Below are positions 38,557 through 46,399 of a stretch of DNA of 64,000 bases, one piece after another. The notes under the pieces are model-generated. The model worked only from the letters and a program-made list of their open reading frames with translations. It was not told the origin of the DNA and made no database searches. The translations under genes and the position numbers were made by a program. The stretch is from Niabella aurantiaca DSM 17617 (GTDB lineage Bacteria > Bacteroidota > Bacteroidia > Chitinophagales > Chitinophagaceae). Position 1 is the stretch's first letter. Each line of letters begins with the position of its first letter. Location of the stretch: assembly GCF_000374125.1 (NCBI RefSeq), contig NZ_KB893629.1:1-64000 (forward strand). The letters run 5' to 3'.

Positions 38557-39742
38557 TTTCTTTTATCTGATGATAGATGGATGTCTGGTTTCCAAAGATC
38601 CGTGTAAAGCCTTTTACATCATCACCTGTAAAGCTCCTGTTCGATTCACCATAGCTGCCAAACGCATTATTCATCAGATCATACGGGCTTTCAATGCCCA
38701 GTACCTGGTAACGGTAGGGGTGCAGTTGCAGGAAGACATCCCCGGTCACATTGCGCTGGCTGCTTTGCAGGTAAGCTTCCATATCGCGCATTACCGGGTC
38801 GAGGATCTGCCCTTCGTGCAGCCAGGTACCATAGAATTGCGCTATCTGATCTTTCCACTGCAGCTGCCATTTGCTTAATACATGTTTTTCCAGCGCATGG
38901 TGTGCTTTGATGATCAGGATGGGCGCTGCCGCCTCAAAGCCTACGCGCCCTTTGATGCCGATAATGGTATCGCCTACATGGATATCACGGCCAATGCCAT
39001 AAGGGCCAGCTATTTGCTGCAGGTGGCGGATGGCCTCTGTCGGATGATCGAACGGCTGATCGTTCACCGTTTTTAGTTCCCCCTGCTCAAAAGAAAGTTT
39101 TACAGGCTCTGTTCCTGTCTGGGTCACTTGTGTAGGCCATGCATCGTCCGGTAAGTACCCGTTGGATGTAAGGGTCTCTTTACCTCCGACGCTGGTGCCC
39201 CAAAGTCCTTTATTGATGGAGTAAACCGATTTTTCGAAGTTCATTTCCACGCCTTTGCTTTTTAAATACTCCACTTCCGATGCGCGGCTGAGGTTCATAT
39301 CCCGGATCGGGGTAATGATCTCCAGCTCCGGGGCCATGATGTGGAATACCATGTCGAACCGCACCTGGTCGTTGCCGGCGCCGGTGCTGCCGTGGGCAAT
39401 GGCATCCGCATGGATCTCTTTTGCATAGTTGGCAATGTGCAGGGCCTGGCTTAAACGTTCTGCAGATACGCTCAGCGGGTATGTATTGTTCTTCAGTACA
39501 TTCCCATATATCAGGTAGCGTATAATGGAATCGTAATAGTTTTTAACGGCGTCTACTGTCTTGTGCGATTTTACACCCAGCTTCTTGGCATGTTCCTCTA
39601 TCTTTTTTAATTCGTCCTCACTAAAGCCCCCGGTATTTACAATAATGCTGTGGACCTCATATCCTTTTTCTTCTGTAAAGTATTTTACGCAAAATGAAGT
39701 ATCTAAACCACCACTAAAACCCAGTACAACTTTTTTAGCCAT
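38537..39742 (-). CDS. argG: Argininosuccinate synthase
   Basis: The 401-residue ATP-dependent enzyme joins citrulline and aspartate. The PP-motif FSGGLDTSFCVKYF near residues 9-22 binds ATP, and AHGSTGAGNDQVRFDMVF near 114-131 binds citrulline. Length fits the family. It follows the GNAT acetyltransferase by 12 bases and overlaps the cupin gene by 20 bases, consistent with one mRNA. Confidence 0.96.
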   Translation of the reverse strand: MAKKVVLGFSGGLDTSFCVKYFTEEKGYEVHSIIVNTGGFSEDELKKIEEHAKKLGVKSHKTVDAVKNYYDSIIRYLIYGNVLKNNTYPLSVSAERLSQALHIANYAKEIHADAIAHGSTGAGNDQVRFDMVFHIMAPELEIITPIRDMNLSRASEVEYLKSKGVEMNFEKSVYSINKGLWGTSVGGKETLTSNGYLPDDAWPTQVTQTGTEPVKLSFEQGELKTVNDQPFDHPTEAIRHLQQIAGPYGIGRDIHVGDTIIGIKGRVGFEAAAPILIIKAHHALEKHVLSKWQLQWKDQIAQFYGTWLHEGQILDPVMRDMEAYLQSSQRNVTGDVFLQLHPYRYQVLGIESPYDLMNNAFGSYGESNRSFTGDDVKGFTRIFGNQTSIYHQIKENAHEGK

Positions 39743-39754
39743 CTTTATCTGTTA

Positions 39755-40531
39755 TTATGAATGAAATAAATTAAAAAATGATTTTAAGGTTCCGGAACCG
39801 GTGCCGGTCTTGTCTTTTTTCCGGAATGCCTTTAAGAATTTCCATTGTTTGAAACGCTGAAGCCGCTCCAGCCCCGTTTTATTCTCTTCAAAAAAGGCCT
39901 TGGTCTCTTCCGGCTCGTAGTGGTCTTTGGGGTCATAGAGCATTGCCGTGCACATGCAGTTCTTCCGGTCCTTACCCATAAGGATCTCGTAGTTGACACA
40001 GCTTTTACAGCCTGCCCAGAACTGTTCGTCCTGGGTCAGCTCCGAATAGGTTACCGGTTCATAACCCAGCTCGCTGTTGATCTTCATTACAGCCAGGCCG
40101 GTGGTTAACCCAAAGATCTTGGCTTCGGGGAACATTTTGCGGCTGAGTTTGAAAATGGTCTGTTTGATCTGCTTGGCAACCCCGCTTTTGCGGAAATGAG
40201 GGGCAACAATGAGTCCTGAATTGGCTACATATTCGCCATGGCTCCAGGTTTCAATATAACAGAAACCTACCCATTCCCCGCCTTTTGTAACGGCTATCAC
40301 AGCCTTGCCTTCGTCGATCTTTTTTTCGATATACTCCGGACTTCTTTTGGCGATACCCGTACCCCGGGCTTTTGCAGAAGATTCCATTTCGTCCGTAATG
40401 ATCGTTGAATATTTTTTATCGGTAGTCTCGGCTACCCGTACGATAATTTCCTGATTGTGATTGTCCACGATGTGTAGTTGATGAGATTTGCGGAAGACCA
40501 GTCCTGATAAGTTTTTCCGGGGATATTTCAC
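39755..40531 (-). CDS. GNAT acetyltransferase, probable N-acetylglutamate synthase-like
   Basis: The protein has up to 258 residues. The GNAT core is AVIAVTKGGEWVGFCYIETW followed by an acetyl-CoA loop (PHFRKSGVAKQIKQ). A C-terminal part carries two Cys pairs (GCKSC and NCMC), a possible metal site. In Bacteroidota this family heads arginine operons and is thought to make N-acetylglutamate, but that is inferred from neighbours. Both likely starts are GTG: 40531, which lies at the base of a hairpin, and 40468, which gives the more usual N-terminus close to EIIVRVAETTD. The leader upstream has a 41-codon frame in the same reading frame. Confidence 0.82.
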   Translation of the reverse strand: MKYPRKNLSGLVFRKSHQLHIVDNHNQEIIVRVAETTDKKYSTIITDEMESSAKARGTGIAKRSPEYIEKKIDEGKAVIAVTKGGEWVGFCYIETWSHGEYVANSGLIVAPHFRKSGVAKQIKQTIFKLSRKMFPEAKIFGLTTGLAVMKINSELGYEPVTYSELTQDEQFWAGCKSCVNYEILMGKDRKNCMCTAMLYDPKDHYEPEETKAFFEENKTGLERLQRFKQWKFLKAFRKKDKTGTGSGTLKSFFNLFHS

Positions 40532-40575
40532 TGACAGGGCCCAGGTCAGGGGTTCGTCCTGTCAGCAATCAGGAC
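40531..40575 (-). promoter_or_regulatory. Two mutually exclusive hairpins in the arginine operon leader
   Basis: On the minus strand, hairpin A pairs 40575-40570 (gtcctg) with 40561-40556 (caggac). Hairpin B pairs 40565-40558 (ctgacagg) with 40538-40531 (cctgtcag) perfectly. They share bases 40558-40561, so only one can form. B ends exactly at the GTG at 40531, and the stop codon of the upstream 41-codon frame is inside the loop of A and the arm of B. This is the layout of an attenuator or a translation-control switch. Confidence 0.5.
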
Positions 40576-40687
40576 AGCGCATCGGTCGTGGAAAACATAC
40601 AGCCACGTCAAAACCAACGGCATAGATCCCCGTGGTTATATTTGCATGAAATGCAACGTGTTTTGTATGTTTTAAAAAGTTATTCAT
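40562..40687 (-). CDS. Candidate leader peptide of the arginine operon, 41 residues
   Basis: The frame starts with an ATG at 40687 and ends at UGA at 40562-40564. It reads MNNFLKHTKHVAFHANITTG, IYAVGFDVAVCFPRPMRCPD and a final Cys. The ATG is 27 bases after an exact -7 promoter word, the same arrangement as at other genes in this window, so it should be the first frame on the mRNA. Two Arg codons and two Pro codons precede the stop. It is in frame with the acetyltransferase, with only the UGA between. It may be a regulatory leader peptide, a readthrough N-terminus, or chance. Confidence 0.45.
   Translation of the reverse strand: MNNFLKHTKHVAFHANITTGIYAVGFDVAVCFPRPMRCPDC
40637..40644 (+). promoter_or_regulatory. 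-7 element (TATATTTG) for the 40773 gene
   Basis: An exact match on the plus strand, followed by an inverted repeat ttgcat-gaa-atgcaa (40642-40656). It would give a leader of about 125 bases for the membrane protein at 40773. Confidence 0.4.
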
Positions 40688-40714
40688 TTAAAAACAAATT
40701 GTACTTTCGATTCA

Positions 40715-40747
40715 CAAAAATAATGCAATATTGAATATTGCGCATTA
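40715..40747 (-). promoter_or_regulatory. Promoter and palindromic operator of the arginine operon
   Basis: TATTTTTG on the minus strand (40715-40722) is an exact -7 match. Directly upstream, 40725-40741 is a perfect palindrome (gcaatatt-g-aatattgc), and taatgc (40721-40726) with gcatta (40742-40747) extends it with a 2-base slip. A repressor bound there would block the polymerase. It resembles the length and AT-rich form of ARG boxes but is not an exact match to the known consensus. Confidence 0.5.
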
Positions 40748-40772
40748 AATTTTTTTAATTAAACCGTTTTTT

Positions 40773-41210
40773 ATGGAAACCTTACCAATTGAGAACCAAA
40801 AGGGAACAAACAAACGTTCGGGGTGCCGCCGGTACTTTTTTATGGCGTTGCTGGTGTTTGTACTCCTGGCCGGAGCTTATGTGTACTGGCACTACTACAA
40901 TGTATTCGGGGACGGTGTTAAATCTGGCATTCTAAAAAATGTGGTAAGGAAAGGACAGGTGTTTAAGACGTTTGAAGGTGAACTGATCCAGGCAGGAATT
41001 AAAGGCGCCGTAGGCGGGGGTGCGCAGTCGAATAATTTTGTTTTTTCTATTGAAAGCAAGCAGATCTATGATACGCTGGCCATACACAGCGGCAAACGTT
41101 TTGACCTGCATTACAAAGAGTATCGCGGGGTGCTGCCCTGGCGGGGGAATACGGTTTATATTGTAGACAGTATCATCACCATGACGGACGCGGGCGTTTC
41201 ACCTTTTTAA
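40773..41210 (+). CDS. Single-pass membrane protein of unknown function
   Basis: The 145-residue protein has a short cytosolic N-terminus with basic residues, one membrane helix (about 23-42, FFMALLVFVLLAGAYVYWHY) and an extracytoplasmic domain with SGILKNVVRKGQVFKTFEGE, a pattern I recall as shared among Bacteroidota proteins sometimes mislabelled as 6-phosphogluconate dehydrogenase. It has no dehydrogenase motif. Its last 12 bases overlap the convergent methyltransferase gene. Confidence 0.75.
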   Translation: METLPIENQKGTNKRSGCRRYFFMALLVFVLLAGAYVYWHYYNVFGDGVKSGILKNVVRKGQVFKTFEGELIQAGIKGAVGGGAQSNNFVFSIESKQIYDTLAIHSGKRFDLHYKEYRGVLPWRGNTVYIVDSIITMTDAGVSPF

Positions 41211-41897
41211 CAGGAAAATGACCGGTCTTTTGTGCAGCTCAACCGGTTCGTTTTGCCATTGCAGGATCGTCTTTGTTTTGATCCATTCATTTTCGCCGGT
41301 GATATCGGCAGCAATGCACAGTTTGGTTTGGGGCTGGCATTGTTTTAACAGAGCCGCCAGCAACTGGTTATTGCGATAGGGGGTTTCAATAAAGATCTGT
41401 GTACTGTTTTTGCGCTGCGACTCCTGCTCCAGCTCTTTTATCGCTTTCAGGCGCTGCCCGCTGTCAATAGGCAGGTATCCCACAAAACTGAATTGCTGCC
41501 CGTTTAATCCGCTGGCCATGAGGGAGAGTAATATAGAACTGGGACCCACCAGCGGAACGACCAATGCACCGGCTTCCTGGGCTGCGGCTACCAGCAGCTG
41601 GCCGGGATCTGCTACCCCGGGGCAACCTGCTTCGCTGATAATGCCAATGACCTTTTCTTCTTTTAATTGCTGTTTGAATTGCTGCAAGACCTGTTCTTCG
41701 GCTTTTTGAAGGCCGAACCATGTAAAGGAGTCGATGTTGATCTCCTTTTTCAGCTGTTTAAGATAGCGCCGCGCGGTCCGTTCGTTTTCTACAAAAAGTA
41801 CGGAGCAGGTTTCAATGGCTTCCAGCAAATAAGCGGGTAGAACATTCAGGTTGCTTTCATGCAAGTATGTCGGGATCAGGAATACCTGTGCTGCCAT
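41199..41897 (-). CDS. RsmI-like SAM-dependent methyltransferase (tetrapyrrole methylase fold)
   Basis: The 232-residue protein shows the tetrapyrrole methylase fold: LIPTYLHESNLNVLP at the start, the acidic loop FVENERTARRYLK, GIISEAGCPGVADPGQLLV and VVPLVGPSSILLSLMASGL, which bind SAM. RsmI methylates the ribose of C1402 of 16S rRNA. This protein is shorter than RsmI and lacks its usual C-terminal domain; in Bacteroidota it is a separate subfamily. The target is probable, not proven. Confidence 0.82.
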   Translation of the reverse strand: MAAQVFLIPTYLHESNLNVLPAYLLEAIETCSVLFVENERTARRYLKQLKKEINIDSFTWFGLQKAEEQVLQQFKQQLKEEKVIGIISEAGCPGVADPGQLLVAAAQEAGALVVPLVGPSSILLSLMASGLNGQQFSFVGYLPIDSGQRLKAIKELEQESQRKNSTQIFIETPYRNNQLLAALLKQCQPQTKLCIAADITGENEWIKTKTILQWQNEPVELHKRPVIFLLKR

Positions 41898-41912
41898 GAG
41901 GCAATGTTACGA

Positions 41913-41920
41913 CAAATTTA
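41913..41920 (-). promoter_or_regulatory. -7 element of the RsmI-like gene (TAAATTTG on minus strand)
   Basis: An exact TAnnTTTG match, 16 bases before the ATG at 41897. Confidence 0.45.
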
Positions 41921-41952
41921 TGGCAACGGAAGCGGGAAGAGCAGCAGCACCG

Positions 41953-43293
41953 CTATACGACCCCTTGTGAAAGCATGGCTTCTGCAACTTTTACGAAACC
42001 TCCGATATTGGCTCCTTTTTCATAATTGACGTGCCCATCCTTTTCGTGCCCGTATTTTAAGCAGAGGTGGTGAATATCGCTCATGATCTCCTTCAGTTTA
42101 TTGTCTACCTTGGTCCTTCCCCAGGAGTAGCGCTGGGAGTTCTGCGACATTTCAAGGCCGGAAACGGCCACGCCTCCTGCATTTGCTGCTTTGCCGGGGG
42201 CATACAGTACTTTTGCTTCATGAAAAGCTGCCACAGCCTCCGGGGTACAGGGCATATTGGCCCCTTCCGCCACACAGCTGCAACCATTTTGTATCAGCAT
42301 TTCTGCATCCGATAGATCCAGCTCATTTTGGGTGGCGTTGGGAAGGGCAATATCACATTTGATCCGCCATGGTTTTTCGCCGGGGAAGAAGTCGCAGGAA
42401 TAGCGCTGCGCATATTCTTTGATCCGCCCGCGTTGATGATCTTTAAGGTTCTTGATATATTCCAGTTTTTCCTGGTCAATGCCCACCGGGTCATAGATAA
42501 ATCCTTCAGAGTCGGACATGGTCAATACCTTGGCTCCTTTTTCAATGCATTTTTCTGCGGCAAATTGTGCCACATTGCCCGAGCCGGAAATGAGCACTTT
42601 TTTGCCCAGTAAAGACTCTTCGCGCTCTTTCAGCATTTCTTCCACAAAATAAACAAGACCATAGCCCGTGGCTTCGGGCCTTATCAGGCTGCCGCCCCAT
42701 TCAAATGCCTTGCCTGTAAGCACCCCGTTGAAAGTGCCGGTAATGCGTTTGTATTGGCCAAACAGGTAACCGATCTCGCGTTTGCCCACGCCGATATCAC
42801 CGGCGGGGATATCAATATCGTCCCCAACATGCCGGTAAAGCTCGATCATAAAGCTCTGGCAAAATTTCATGATCTCATTATCGGACTTTCCTTTCGGGTC
42901 AAAATCAGACCCTCCTTTTCCGCCGCCCATGGGCAGGCCGGTGAGGCTGTTCTTAAATACCTGCTCAAATGCCAGGAATTTCAAAACACTGAGTGTCACT
43001 GTTGGATGAAACCGCAGTCCCCCTTTGTAGGGGCCAATGGAGCTGTTCATCTGAACCCGGAAGCCACGGTTTACCTGTACTTCTCCTTTATCATCGATCC
43101 AGGGGACCCGGAAAATAACTACCCGTTCCGGTTCTACGATCCGCTCTAAAATTTTGCTGTCTTTGTATTTTGGCTGCGTTTCAATATAAGGGATGATTGA
43201 TTCTGCAACTTCTGCAACGGCCTGTAAAAATTCCGGCTCACCGGCGTTCCTTACACTTACCTTTTCGATAAAAGGCCTGATTGATTCATTCAT
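41953..43293 (-). CDS. gdhA: NADP-specific glutamate dehydrogenase
   Basis: The 446-residue hexameric enzyme forms glutamate from 2-oxoglutarate and ammonia. GLPMGGGKGGSDFDPKGKSD carries the catalytic Lys near residue 128, PAGDIGVGKREIGYLFGQYK follows, and the nucleotide-binding fold has ISGSGNVAQFAAEKCIEKGA. Length and the lack of an insertion are typical of the small NADP form. It is a single gene with a promoter of its own. Confidence 0.96.
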   Translation of the reverse strand: MNESIRPFIEKVSVRNAGEPEFLQAVAEVAESIIPYIETQPKYKDSKILERIVEPERVVIFRVPWIDDKGEVQVNRGFRVQMNSSIGPYKGGLRFHPTVTLSVLKFLAFEQVFKNSLTGLPMGGGKGGSDFDPKGKSDNEIMKFCQSFMIELYRHVGDDIDIPAGDIGVGKREIGYLFGQYKRITGTFNGVLTGKAFEWGGSLIRPEATGYGLVYFVEEMLKEREESLLGKKVLISGSGNVAQFAAEKCIEKGAKVLTMSDSEGFIYDPVGIDQEKLEYIKNLKDHQRGRIKEYAQRYSCDFFPGEKPWRIKCDIALPNATQNELDLSDAEMLIQNGCSCVAEGANMPCTPEAVAAFHEAKVLYAPGKAANAGGVAVSGLEMSQNSQRYSWGRTKVDNKLKEIMSDIHHLCLKYGHEKDGHVNYEKGANIGGFVKVAEAMLSQGVV

Positions 43294-43334
43294 ATTTTAA
43301 AAATAACTAAGATGGGTTTTAGTTTGGAAAAGTA

Positions 43335-43342
43335 CAAAAATA
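43335..43342 (-). promoter_or_regulatory. -7 element of gdhA (TATTTTTG on minus strand)
   Basis: An exact match, 42 bases before the gdhA ATG at 43293. Confidence 0.5.
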
Positions 43343-43630
43343 TTTTTTTAACATGCATTAGCTTTTTTGAAATACTTGCATCAGATGTGGAAAAATATTA
43401 GCGAATGTTTAGTTTTTTGCTCATTTTGATGCAGTTTTTTATGACCGGAATATTGACAAAAATCAACCCGGTTGTCACGTTCCGGTCTTTATACAACCCG
43501 CCGGCATCCTGCTTGCTGTGCCCAGGCCTGTTTGGTAAGTTCTTTGCGCGGCCCTGTAATTGAGCGGCGCTGCTCAAGGGCACGCTGTAATGGCCCGTAA
43601 AACTGCTTCCTGGCCGGTATCTGCCGGTAG
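43343..43630. other. Gene-free stretch between gdhA and upp
   Basis: The region downstream of upp and upstream of the gdhA promoter contains no gene that I can support. Small frames in it overlap upp in other frames and have no family features. Confidence 0.5.
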
Positions 43631-44281
43631 TCAATACTGTGCCTTGCCTCCAAACGCCAGGTCGCCGGCATCTCCCAGGCCGGGCACAATATATCCCTTG
43701 GCGGTTATTTCGTCATCTATATCCGCGCACCAGAGCTTTAGGGCCGGTTCTTCGCGCAACACGTATTCGATCCCCTCCGTACAGGCAATGGCCACCGCCA
43801 CATAGATCTGTTTGGGCCGGCCAACTGCTCTCAGGAACTGGATGGTCTTTACCAGTGAAGCGCCTGTGGCCAGCATGGGGTCCGACACAATGACGATCCG
43901 GTCCTCCAGTTCGGGGCTGCTTAAATATTCCACGTTGATGGTGAAGCTGCCGTCTTTGTGGTGTTTGCGGTAGGCCGATACAAAGGCATTGTCGGCCTTG
44001 TCTAAATAATTTAAGAGCCCCTGGTGCAAAGGAAGCCCAGCCCGCAGTATGGTAGCCAGCACCGGCTGCTCTTGCAGCACTTTTGCAGCGGAAATGCCCA
44101 GCGGAGTCTGGGTTTCCTGCGTTTTAAACGGCAACTCTTTACTGATCTCGTAGGCAATGACCTCACCAATGCGCTCCAGGTTCCTGCGGAAACGCATACG
44201 GTCATTTTGAACGTCAATGTCTCTCAGTTCGCTCACCCAATTGCTGACCAGGCTATGTTGCTTGCTTAAATTGATGACCAT
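43631..44281 (-). CDS. upp: Uracil phosphoribosyltransferase
   Basis: The 216-residue enzyme makes UMP from uracil and PRPP. The PRPP loop is VIVSDPMLATGASLV near residues 127-141; RAGLPLHQGLLNYL binds substrate, and KGYIVPGLGDAGDLAFGGK at the end closes the uracil pocket. It is a single gene for pyrimidine salvage. The 376 bases upstream have no clear promoter match on this strand. Confidence 0.95.
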   Translation of the reverse strand: MVINLSKQHSLVSNWVSELRDIDVQNDRMRFRRNLERIGEVIAYEISKELPFKTQETQTPLGISAAKVLQEQPVLATILRAGLPLHQGLLNYLDKADNAFVSAYRKHHKDGSFTINVEYLSSPELEDRIVIVSDPMLATGASLVKTIQFLRAVGRPKQIYVAVAIACTEGIEYVLREEPALKLWCADIDDEITAKGYIVPGLGDAGDLAFGGKAQY

Positions 44282-44657
44282 AGTGTTTGTTGTTTATTGT
44301 TGTGCTCCCCGAAGAATAAAAATAAGACAATATTTGAGAATAAAGTTCTGGTATCGGCTGTCAGATTTGAACCTTCGGAAGAGCATTTGAAAATCTAAAG
44401 AATGTGGAAACGGGAGAAATAAGAATCCAACCAGGAGACCTTCCTTGCGGAGGGATGTAAAATATTCAATAAAAAACTTTAAATGTAAAAGGATCGCCCC
44501 CGATGCTGCTCCGGAATTTGTTCTCGCCCGGCGAAATCCGCATCAATATTATAAGAATCGGGGATCCTACGGAACATTGAACTTTAAACCCTGAACAAAC
44601 ATAGGAGCGTTTAACATACAGCAATCCGCTATTTTTGACAAATCTAAAGTTTTTAAT
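44282..44657 (+). promoter_or_regulatory. Divergent control region of upp and anmK
   Basis: The 376-base gap holds TATTTTTG at 44630-44637, an exact -7 match 20 bases before the anmK ATG. Near 44430-44455 is a short stretch (accttccttgcggagggatg) like the palindrome at 24797-24813. No gene is seen. Confidence 0.45.
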
Positions 44658-45740
44658 ATGATCTACAGGGCTATTGGAATCATGAGCGGCAGTTCGCTGG
44701 ACGGGCTGGATATCGTATTTGCGGAATTTCATGAAAACGGCGGGAAATGGCAATTTGAAATCCGGCAGGGTGACTGTCTGGCGTACCCGCCCGAATGGAG
44801 ATCGAAGCTGGAGCAGGCCGTTACGCTGAGTGCCCGGGAATACCAGTTGCTGCATACCGATTACGGACATTATATCGGCACGCGCGTCAATGCATTTATC
44901 GACAGGCATGATCTGCACTATAAGATAGCGGTGATCGGGTCTCACGGGCATACCACTTTTCATATTCCTGAACGCAGGATGACCGGTCAGATCGGCGATG
45001 GTGCTGCAATAGCGGCTGAGACCGGGCTTCCGGTTGTTTCGGATCTCCGGGCAATGGATGTGGCGCTGGGCGGACAGGGCGCTCCTATTGTACCGATCGG
45101 GGAACAGCTACTGTTGAGCGACTATCGCTATTTGCTGAATATAGGAGGCATCGCCAACCTGTCTGTTAAAGGGAATGTTTATAGGGCTTTTGATATTTGT
45201 GCAGCCAACAGGGTATTGAACCTGCTGGCGGGTGAACTGGGAAAAGACTACGATGAAGGCGGCGCACTGGCTGCCGGCGGTGTGGTCCTGGATGCGTTGC
45301 TGGAAGAGTTGAATGCACTGGATTACTACCGGTTAGGAGGACCCAAGTCCCTGGCAAATGATTTTGGAACCGATACCGTTTATCCCATCCTGAAAAAAAA
45401 TGGGGGCCCTGTGGCAGACCAGTTACGGACCTACGTAGAACATATCGTGCAACAAGTGGCCCGTGCCCTGGAAACGGATGCCGGCTATGGCCAGGATGAC
45501 CACCAGTTGCTGGTAACCGGAGGTGGGGCACTCAATGACTTTTTAATCAGCCGGATGAAAGAAGTCCTGAAATTAACGGTGATCGTTCCGGACGAGAAAC
45601 TGGTACTCTATAAAGAGGCCATGATTATGGCATTGATGGCGGTGCTGCGCTGGCGGGAGGAGGTAAATGTGCTGAGCTCGGTAACCGGGGCCAGCCGCGA
45701 TAGTGCGGGAGGAGCGATGTGGCTGGGAACGCAGATGTGA
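44658..45740 (+). CDS. anmK: Anhydro-N-acetylmuramic acid kinase
   Basis: The 360-residue kinase recycles anhydro-MurNAc from peptidoglycan turnover into MurNAc-6-phosphate. GIMSGSSLDGLDIVFAEF near residues 7-24 is the ATP-binding start, IGSHGHTTFHIPE follows, and LLNIGGIANLSVKGN and LLVTGGGALNDFLISRM are hexokinase-fold nucleotide loops. Length is normal. The stop codon at 45738-45740 is at once followed by a purine-rich phrase repeat. Confidence 0.95.
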   Translation: MIYRAIGIMSGSSLDGLDIVFAEFHENGGKWQFEIRQGDCLAYPPEWRSKLEQAVTLSAREYQLLHTDYGHYIGTRVNAFIDRHDLHYKIAVIGSHGHTTFHIPERRMTGQIGDGAAIAAETGLPVVSDLRAMDVALGGQGAPIVPIGEQLLLSDYRYLLNIGGIANLSVKGNVYRAFDICAANRVLNLLAGELGKDYDEGGALAAGGVVLDALLEELNALDYYRLGGPKSLANDFGTDTVYPILKKNGGPVADQLRTYVEHIVQQVARALETDAGYGQDDHQLLVTGGGALNDFLISRMKEVLKLTVIVPDEKLVLYKEAMIMALMAVLRWREEVNVLSSVTGASRDSAGGAMWLGTQM

Positions 45741-46085
45741 AAAGTGACGAGTGAAAGTGAGATGTGGAGGGTGAAAAGCGAAGGGTGAAAAGTGAGATGT
45801 AGAGGGTGAAAAGTGAAAAGTGACGAGTGAAATGTGAAAGGGGAAGAGTGAAGGTTGAAATGAGAGCGAATGGTTTTTGCGATTTGATCATGGAACCAGG
45901 TGTGGCTGATCGTTCAATGCATGGCAGAAACCGCTAAGAGTGGTTAAGCTGCCTGGCGCCGGATATGTGATGCCCGGTTTTCGAGTGAAATCATGCTTCT
46001 GTCTGCCATTTGGATATGTAGAATTCAGGGTTTCATATCTGGTATTTGAATTTTTACTATTTGTTATTTGGTATTTGAGATTTCT
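45738..46085. repeat. Purine-rich phrase repeat and second repeat block upstream of gatC
   Basis: From 45738 to about 45867 the text is built of gtgaaaagtgacgagtgaaa (twice), gagggtgaaaag (twice) and gtgagatgt (twice), nearly without C. The stretch 46030-46085 repeats tatttg and ttggtatttgag words. It supplies TTTG at 46067-46070, 21 bases from the gatC -7 word. The middle part (45870-46020) holds nothing recognised. Confidence 0.6.
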
Positions 46086-46091
46086 ACCCGT

Positions 46092-46099
46092 TATCTTTG
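46092..46099 (+). promoter_or_regulatory. -7 element of gatC (TATCTTTG)
   Basis: An exact match only 4 bases before the gatC ATG, so the mRNA should be leaderless. The surrounding text (tatctttgacaaatgg) is nearly the same as before the Xre-RES pair. Confidence 0.6.
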
Positions 46100-46103
46100 A
46101 CAA

Positions 46104-46394
46104 ATGGAAGTAAACGAGGCTTTAATTGATAAACTGGCCCACCTGTCGAAGCTGAGCTTTTCCCCGGAAGAAAAATTGGAATTCCAGGGTGACCTTGAAA
46201 AAATGATCGGGTTTGTTGAAAAATTGAACGAGCTTGATCTGAAGGAAGTTGATCCGTTGATGCATATGAGCGAAGAGATCAATGTGTTGCGGGATGACCG
46301 GATCAACGGATCCATCAGCCGGGAGGATGCGCTGCTGAATGCCCCTGCTACTGATGGTGTCTTTTTTAAAGTACCCAAAGTGATCCGTAAATAA
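46104..46394 (+). CDS. gatC: Asp/Glu-tRNA amidotransferase subunit C
   Basis: The 96-residue GatC subunit holds the GatAB enzyme together, which converts Glu-tRNA(Gln) and Asp-tRNA(Asn) to the amide forms. Features are [20 protein letters not shown] and [20 protein letters not shown] followed by a LRDDRI segment. The ABC ATPase gene starts with GTG 5 bases after its stop, an operon partner that is not part of the amidation pathway. GatA and GatB are elsewhere. Confidence 0.94.
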   Translation: MEVNEALIDKLAHLSKLSFSPEEKLEFQGDLEKMIGFVEKLNELDLKEVDPLMHMSEEINVLRDDRINGSISREDALLNAPATDGVFFKVPKVIRK

Positions 46395-46399
46395 AGAAG

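Noticed and set aside
40562-40564. Selenocysteine insertion at the leader UGA
   Set aside because: The hairpin lacks the usual apical loop features I would expect, and the phylum generally lacks the machinery; kept only as an alternative to test.
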